A stretch of 64,000 bases of DNA, from the NCBI GenBank assembly GCA_949316235.1, contig OX438751.1:3062413-3126412 (forward strand). Reading direction: 5' to 3'. The notes under the pieces are model-generated. The model saw only the letters and a list, made by a program, of their open reading frames with translations, searched no databases and had not been told where the DNA came from. The translations under genes and the position numbers were made by a program. The stretch is from Oegoconia quadripuncta. Its lineage: Eukaryota > Arthropoda > Insecta > Lepidoptera > Autostichidae. Positions 58,175-64,000 of the stretch are shown here, in pieces; positions within the stretch are counted from its first letter, which is position 1; each line of letters opens with the position of its first letter.

Positions 58175-58320
58175 TCAAAAATCTTTTATTTCGTAAGTTA
58201 TAAGAACAACATTTGAAATCGTCATGACATACAGTTATCGCTCATTCACTAGGCAGTCTCCCCAGAGAAGAACGAGCAAGAAACTCAGGGGTTGCTCTTT
58301 TTAAAGAAGTCTTAGTTTGG
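58175..58320 (-). mobile_element. CR1-like LINE 3' tail
   Basis: 'aaaaatcttttatttcgtaag...gaacgagcaagaaactcaggggttgctcttttt'; related to 48115-48300. Confidence 0.5.
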
Positions 58321-58711
58321 ACACTGGACGTGTCACCATGTTTTTTCTTGATACATTTTATTTATATCACATAACAAGTATCTTTATGTATTTATTTAAT
58401 TTACATAGCACATTTTTATTTCTTTGACAGGATGTCTTTATGCAACTAGCTGCTAACTCGTCTGCTCTGGATGTGACAGTGAACCAGCGCTGAGCTCTTA
58501 CAAGCTTAGCATATAGCGGAGTCGTTTCCCTTTCTGTTCTGTTATTTTATTTGCCTAACAATTGTTGTATATGTGTCGAAGTGGCGAATAAACAGTTTCT
58601 TTCTTTTATTATAATATACATAATAATTTTATTGCAAATGTATGTATGTAAGACTATCGATGCAAAATAAACTATTTTTTTTTTGTTACCTATCATTGGT
58701 CTGCAGTATTA

Positions 58712-59285
58712 ATCTAACTAACACTATAAATGCGAAAGTTTGGATGTTGGAAGAACGGATGAACAAATTTGGTTTGTAATTTGGTATACAGGGTGAAATT
58801 TAATTCGTGTAATTCCTGTTTACTGGTGACTCCACTCTAGATTACGAACAACTTTCCCCAAGGAACCATAGCCGAATTCGATCATAAATTTTCGGTTACC
58901 CATACAAAGTAATCCATTCTGAATCCATCTTAAGTATGAAAGTTCAAAATTTTCGGCTGAATTCGGCTATCATTCCTAGTAGTAATCAGGAGTAGAGTCA
59001 CCAGCCGAAAATTGTTGTACATCCATACTAAAGGTGGTATCAGAAAAGTTTATTTATGGGTAAACGAAATTTTTTTGATCGAATTCGACTATGGTTCCTG
59101 GGGGAAAGTTGTTCATAATCAAGAGTGACGTCTCCAGTTAAAGGGAATTACACGAATTCAAATTCAGCCTGTATTAGAACATAGAGTGCATTACGACATA
59201 GGATATTTTTAATCCCGATGAAGCGCGCACGGGATAACAAATTATATATAGCCGTGATAAAGTTTTCGCGGGCGATAAACTAGTT
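58712..59285 (+). mobile_element. Helitron-like repeat carrying a MITE
   Basis: 5' part 58712-58797 ('ctaactaacactataaatgcgaaagtttggatg') and 3' part 59174-59285 ('ggatatttttaatcccgatgaagcgcgcacggg...cgcgggcgataaactag|t') join after removing the MITE at 58799-59171. Confidence 0.55.
58799..59171. mobile_element. Tc1/mariner-type MITE, 373 bp, long inverted arms
   Basis: 'cagggtgaaatttaattcgtgtaattcc...tggtgactccactct' mirrors 'agagtgacgtctcca...ggaattacacgaattcaaattcagcctg' at the right; further pairing continues inward ('aacaactttcccc', 'ggaaccatagccgaattcgatc'). TA on both sides. Non-coding. Confidence 0.8.
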
Positions 59286-59912
59286 ATGTACCTATATATC
59301 TGAAAGATCTTCTAAATTAAAAGAAATAGAAAATCCTAGATACCAATATCATCTGCGTTTGTGTAATCACATGTGTAAAAATGTTTTCAAAATACCAGTT
59401 TCTCCTAAAAATTGGTTTCGAATGCGGCTAACCATATTGTATTGTATTGCAGTGCCCTAAACGGGGTTGAATATTGTATTTTGACTTCGTTTATAACCAT
59501 ATGACGCAATAAATGATATATTGTATAATATATATGATGTGATATGATATTATTGTGTCTACGTGAGAAAAGTAAAGGGACTGGACCCTTTAAGAGAGAA
59601 GAAGAAAAGGGTTTCAGCTTGAGATCATATTTCACATAGTTTCATTTCAGGTCGTAATATAATAAACGATATCAATGGTCTTACCTCTCCACCTTGGGCA
59701 CATTTTCCTTCGTTAGGACAGGGTATGAGACATACCACGTGGCCCGGTGCAGTGCCCTTTCAAACAGACCCTGTAGGCCACCGACTTGGCTTAAAGACTT
59801 TAAAAGGCAATCGACGTCTCGAAACATTGGAACACTCGTATGAAAATCTAGTTGTCACTAAGGATTGACCGAAGTGAATCCATGATACGATTGAAGTTAA
59901 GTAATAAATAAT
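59286..59912. other. stretch without supported genes
   Basis: AT-rich, no recognised element apart from simple 'tatga/tgata' runs near 59520-59550. Confidence 0.4.
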
Positions 59913-60003
59913 AATTATTATTAGGAGCCCATACTGTCCCACTGCTGGGCAAAGGCCTCCTTCCTCTCTATCCCAGGCCTCCTCCGACCAGTTGGTTAGG
60001 AAC
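59913..60003 (-). mobile_element. RTE LINE 3' end with (TAA)n tail
   Basis: Antisense '(tta)naggagcccatactgtcccactgctgggcaaaggcctcc...ccaggcctcctccgaccagttgg'; same fragment as 26807-26908. Confidence 0.7.
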
Positions 60004-60146
60004 TTATCCAACTCATCCCGCCATCTCCTTTTCGGTCTGCCGCGACGCCTTCTTTATAATAGTGGGCTCCAGGTTGTGGCGATTTTATTATATTATAAAT
60101 AATATAATAAATAAATATTTCGGACACTTACACCAATCATCTAGTT

Positions 60147-60385
60147 GACGACCGATTGGTGTAGTGGATAGTCATCCTATCAGCGAAACCAACGGTTGCG
60201 GGTTCGAATCCCGCGACGGGTAAATGTTTGTATGATGAATACGAACATTTATTCCCGAGTCTTGGATGTTTATATAAATATTTATGTATGTTTATCCGTT
60301 ATCTAGTATCCATAGCACAAGCTTTGCTTAGTTTGGGACTAGATGATTGGTGTAAGTGTCGGAAATATTTATTATTATTATTATT
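60147..60385 (+). mobile_element. SINE S2, full + copy
   Basis: 'gacgaccgattggtgtagtggatag', B box 'gcgggttcgaatcccgcgac', 'tttgtatgatgaatacgaac', body, and (ATT)n tail. Confidence 0.9.
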
Positions 60386-60386
60386 A

Positions 60387-60588
60387 TCTAGTCCCAACCT
60401 AAGCAAAGCTTGTGCTATGGATACTAGATAACGGATAAACATACATAAATATTTATATAAACATCCGAGACTCGAGTATAAATGTTCGTATTCATCATAC
60501 AAACATTTACCCCTCGCGGGATTCGAACCCACAACTGTTGGTTTCGCTGATAGGGTGACTATCCACTACACCAATCGGTCGTCCAATC
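60387..60588 (-). mobile_element. SINE S2, full - copy
   Basis: 'tctagtcccaacctaagcaaagc...gggattcgaacccacaactgttgg...ccactacaccaatcggtcgtcc'. Tail to tail with the previous copy. Confidence 0.9.
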
Positions 60589-60944
60589 GGTTCACCTATT
60601 TCTAAAGGTCTGAGATACCGAATACATCCCTGTTGGCTGGGGTGGTTCGCGTTTTATGTGCGCATGACTACAGTAATTACTGGGTTATCGTCATAATGGT
60701 GAAATTGGAGATAATTATTTTCATTTGTAGCATACATAAATAACATCCATATTATCACGACTCTATGTATTGTCACAGAATTGAGGGAAATATTGAAGGA
60801 AAGAGAGGAAGTGAAAGAAAAGGTGAATGTCTTGTACCAAGAGGATAAATCGAGGGCGGAAAGCAGAGAGACGCGGTAGTAGTAGTACTTATATATTCAT
60901 TTGTGTGTCAATATATCAACAATATTTTAGATATGTATTTAAAT

Positions 60945-61212
60945 AAATAAATAAATACCTTTGTACATACACACAGCGCCATCTAGTTCCACACTAAGCA
61001 ACTAGGCTTGTATTATAGATACCAGATGGTTAATAAACTATACAAATACATTTTTTTTGTAAATAAATACATATATGAATGAAAAACATCCATAACTCGG
61101 GAACACATGTCTGTATTCATCATACAAACATATGCCCCTAGCGGGATTCGAACCCGCGACCTTTTGGTATAGCAGCAGAGTTTCTAACCACTACACCAAA
61201 CAGGTCGTCAAA
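60945..61212 (-). mobile_element. SINE S3, full - copy
   Basis: 'gcgccatctagttccacactaagcaac...ccagatggttaataaac...gcccctagcgggattcgaacccgcgacc...accactacaccaaacagg'. Confidence 0.85.
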
Positions 61213-61727
61213 TATTAGTTAAGAAAGCACTACAATTATATTAAGTAAAAAATAGATGTTTGTATAGTTCATATGGAGAGTTGTGTTAAAAAAGATTAGT
61301 AGTTATATAGTACATATGCACTCCCCTCATGCCATACAACTTGGTCCTCGCGTGCAGTCTTTGGAATTCTGCCGGAGTAGTCTACAATTCCTCCTTGCTC
61401 GAATTCCATGATCAACTTCTTATTAAATAACGACTCACCTGATTCTTCCAAGCTTCGGTGATAGGAGGTAATCAGAGTCTTCTTCTTCTTCTTATTTTTG
61501 AGGATGGCAACCAGTCAACCTCATTGTCGAGGGACATTACTGCCAGTTTCGACTGAAATTTTTTATTTATCTTATTTCTTCAGTTTATAGGTCAGTCTCA
61601 ATCAAAACAAGTAATTCGTCGTATACAGAGTCTAGTCACGGTCAAGTCATTCTTCAGTAAAGTGGCAGAATGCTTTACAAAAGATTTTGGCGGCTTCTTG
61701 TGGGAACCCGAAAGCTCCGTTACGCAC

Positions 61728-61880
61728 TTTAATTTACACTTCCCTTCACCTGTACACCAACACTAACGTTTGCTGCACAATATTCTGCCATTATTAAGCT
61801 TCAAAAGTTAGAATGCACAAATTTTAAGACCTATAAAGAAAAATGCTACTTCACTCGCCGAGTTCCCGCCAAAAAGCCGT
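61728..61880. repeat. direct repeat R, copy 1
   Basis: 'aatttacacttcccttcacctgtacacca...ctgcacaatattctgcc...attaagcttcaaaagttagaatgcacaaatt...ttcccgccaaaa'; copy 2 is at 63762-63908. Confidence 0.7.
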
Positions 61881-61952
61881 AATCAGAGTCACTCATGGTC
61901 GTTGATGTGTTAAGTGGAGTTCCGACTCCTTTTACTGCTGATAGCAAAGTGT

Positions 61953-62299
61953 AATTTTTTTTTTTTTTTTTTTTATGCACGACGGGTTCGTACTTGACCT
62001 CAATCACACCTGATGTTAAGTGAAGATGAGGTCGAAGGTGGAAGCGTACTAACCCGGAAACCCCAACACATTTGGGGGACTGGCTATCTTATCTCTGACA
62101 ACCGGAACACAACAATGCTAATAACATTGCTGCTTGGCGGCAGATTTAGATAAGATGGTGGTAGCTAGCCAGTCGGACATTTTAAATGCCCTACCACCAA
62201 CCAAACCGAGTACTTAAACATGTACCCCGCTGGGGATCGAACCCGCGACCTCCGAATCGTAAACTCAGTGTTGTTTACATTGAGCCACGGAGGCGGTAA
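61953..62299 (-). mobile_element. SINE S1, full - copy with long poly(T)
   Basis: (T)20 then 'atgcacgacgggttcgtacttgacctc...gggatcgaacccgcgacctccgaatcg...gagccacggaggcggt'. Confidence 0.9.
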
Positions 62300-63365
62300 T
62301 ATTACAGTATAGTAAAAAAATATTACTGTAAACATCGTCACCGCACCATTTCCGGTGATACCAGCGCCACCAGGTTCACTTCTTGTAGCAAACCGCGTAC
62401 CATGGTATTCCCTTTGGTCCGTTTTCGTAATTTTGATTTCATAATTGGCTATGAAAGAGGAATTATTTTTCGCTGTTTCGTAATTAATTATTGAACAAGA
62501 ATTTGTTTTCCGTATTAGTAATCAGATATTTTTCCACATTCGTAGTTAATTACTAAACATACCTATTCCTTTTTCGTAATTAATTATTAAACAAGAATTT
62601 ATCTTCGACATATATCGAACTCTTTGGTTCCTTAGCCTCCTTACTGAAACAAAATAAAATAAAAAAATTCCTTTTTGATTTTTTTTTCATCTGTCATTTG
62701 ATTCATTCTAACAATTTTAAAAGCAAATTTCAATATTATTAATTCTTATCACCTAAGTGTGAATTAGAATGAAATGCTCTTGGAAATGATAAAACCAATT
62801 TTCAAAGTAATCAAGACAATTTTTCAAATTATAAATTTCGTCGCTAATTTATCGCTATCCGTGACATATACATCTCACAAACCAAACATTCAAACACATA
62901 ACCACAGATTACTCAGATAATGTCTCACATAACACCAGTCGTTTTTTGTCGGGGTTTGAAAAGAAGCTCAAACAAGGTTTAATAGATACTGTCTGTCTGT
63001 CTGTCTAAACGAGAATTATACATGATTCTCGTGCTTCCCTAAGTTTTCCAATTTCGTACGGCAAGGAACGTAAAAACCATCACTCAATCATCCTTGTAAA
63101 ATAAAAAGGAGTAAGTAATTGAAACCGTCGACATTGCGTGGGCTGAGTTTCAAAGAAGGCTTCGTTTTCAAATTATAGGAGTAGGGTGGGGGTAAAATGG
63201 ATGACAGACGATGTTCTCACAAAGAAAAGTCTGGATGTATCCTTATTCTGTACAAGAGATACGAAACTACTTCGATAACTAACTTTGTTCTCTCCCGGTG
63301 CTACGATAAGAATACGCATTTTAATTCACGCCTCTCGAAGAAGGCAAAGGCATCTAATCCCATAC
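62300..63365. other. stretch without supported genes
   Basis: AT-rich with 'cgtaattaattattaaacaagaatt' type short repeats at 62485-62600 and '(gtct)n' at 62991-63006. No gene evidence. Confidence 0.45.
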
Positions 63366-63840
63366 TGCTATTTTTTTTTTATATGAGAAGGCGGCAAACG
63401 AGCATGCGGGTTACCTGATGGAAAGCAATCACCGCCGCCCATGGACACCCGCAACACCAAAAGGGTCACAGATGCGTTGCCGGCCTTTGAGGAAGGTGTA
63501 GGCTCGTTTCTTGAAGGTTCCAATGTCGTACTCGTTCGGGAATACCGCTGCCGGAAGTCCGTTCCACAGAGTGGTCGTACGTGGTAAGAAGTTTCTTGAG
63601 AAACGTATAGTGGTTGAGTTCCACTCATCCAGGTGATGTGGATGGAAATTTAATTTTCGGCGAGAAGTGTATCGGTTAAATTGAGCAGCGGGTATTAGCT
63701 CGAACAGTTCTTCTGTTCTTCTGTGAAGTGGTTCTTCGGTTCTGAAGTGGCTGATTTTGCCTGAATTTACACTTCCCTTCACTTGTACACCATCACTGTA
63801 GCTGCACAATATTCTGCTAATATTAAGCTTCAAAACTCAG
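63366..63840 (-). mobile_element. LINE 3' fragment with RT C terminus
   Basis: The - frame contains '[18 protein letters not shown]', '[20 protein letters not shown]', '[18 protein letters not shown]', the C-terminal region of a lepidopteran non-LTR reverse transcriptase, then stop, 3' UTR and an A-run at about 63366-63378. 5'-truncated. Confidence 0.75.
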
Positions 63841-63908
63841 AATGCACAAATTATAAGAAATAAAAACAAAAATGCAACATCACTCGTCGAGTTCCCGCCA
63901 AAAAATAT
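63762..63908. repeat. direct repeat R, copy 2
   Basis: Same order and orientation as copy 1 about 2 kb upstream; overlaps the 5' edge of the LINE fragment, so it may be part of the LINE sequence. Confidence 0.65.
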
Positions 63909-64000
63909 TACTACGTGAAGTACATAAGCACAGGTTATACAACAGTTGATGTTGACTGAATGTAAGTAGGTAAACAACAAAGAGTTCACTCACACAAGCA

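Noticed and set aside
60228..60532. Two frames of 67 and 77 codons with similar proteins
   Set aside because: They are readings of two inverted SINE copies; the same peptide ending appears in other SINE copies.
60147..61212. tRNA genes (B boxes 'ggttcgaatcc' in many places)
   Set aside because: Acceptor and anticodon stems do not close and each is followed by a conserved SINE body.

Overview
The window looks like nuclear DNA of an insect, most probably a moth or butterfly. It is AT-rich, its genes carry short GT-AG introns, and it is crowded with short retroposons and foldback elements. Several repeat families match types I know from Lepidoptera: tRNA-headed SINEs with a 'gggttcgaatcccgc' B box, 5S-rRNA-headed SINEs, RTE tails ending '...cccagcagtggga', R1-type LINEs, and the 'ggccaagtgcgagtcgg...ggtacggaaccctaaa' repeat. 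No bacterial features are present. All assignments come from reading the sequence; no database search was run.

Positions 1 to about 9.7 kb hold most of a Polinton/Maverick (adintovirus-like) element. It enters the window inside its integrase gene. On the + strand follow a phospholipase A2 virion protein, an adenain-type cysteine protease, a penton-like protein, a 56-aa basic protein, a double-jelly-roll type major capsid protein and a 166-aa protein of unknown role. On the - strand lie a small spliced gene (ATG followed directly by an 84-bp intron) and the 1173-aa protein-primed family B DNA polymerase. Every reading frame is open, so the copy looks young. The packaging ATPase and both terminal repeats were not found; the left end lies outside the window. 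Two features of gene expression stand out. The protease frame has no upstream ATG, but it is entered exactly by a -1 shift at A_AAA_AAC, the last sense codons of the PLA2 gene, followed by a predicted stem. The next four genes are joined by three ATGA stop/start overlaps.

Positions 9.8-28.0 kb (- strand) hold host exons. Eleven exons between 28,004 and 14,543, with matching splice phases throughout, encode the N-terminal part of a DOCK-C family Rac/Cdc42 exchange factor (DOCK6/7/8, Drosophila Zir). They run up to the beginning of the DHR-1/C2 domain; the rest, including the catalytic DHR-2, is not in the window. Introns contain decayed tandem copies of two of its exons, a 19-bp minisatellite touching a splice donor, and many repeats. 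Left of the last DOCK exon are three exons (10,777-9,844) of an unrecognised protein whose phase fits the DOCK transcript and which end just beside the Polinton.

Positions 28-64 kb contain no host gene that I can support. The region is a layered deposit of mobile elements: a 5'-truncated LINE (31.3-33.9 kb), a near-intact IS630/Tc1/mariner-type transposon with about 267-bp nearly identical terminal repeats and an open transposase (48.56-50.68 kb), a broken DD34D mariner beside it (50.7-52.0 kb), several MITE families, Helitron-like fragments, SINE copies in both orientations, and LINE tails. Several insertions are nested with readable target duplications, so relative ages can be ordered.
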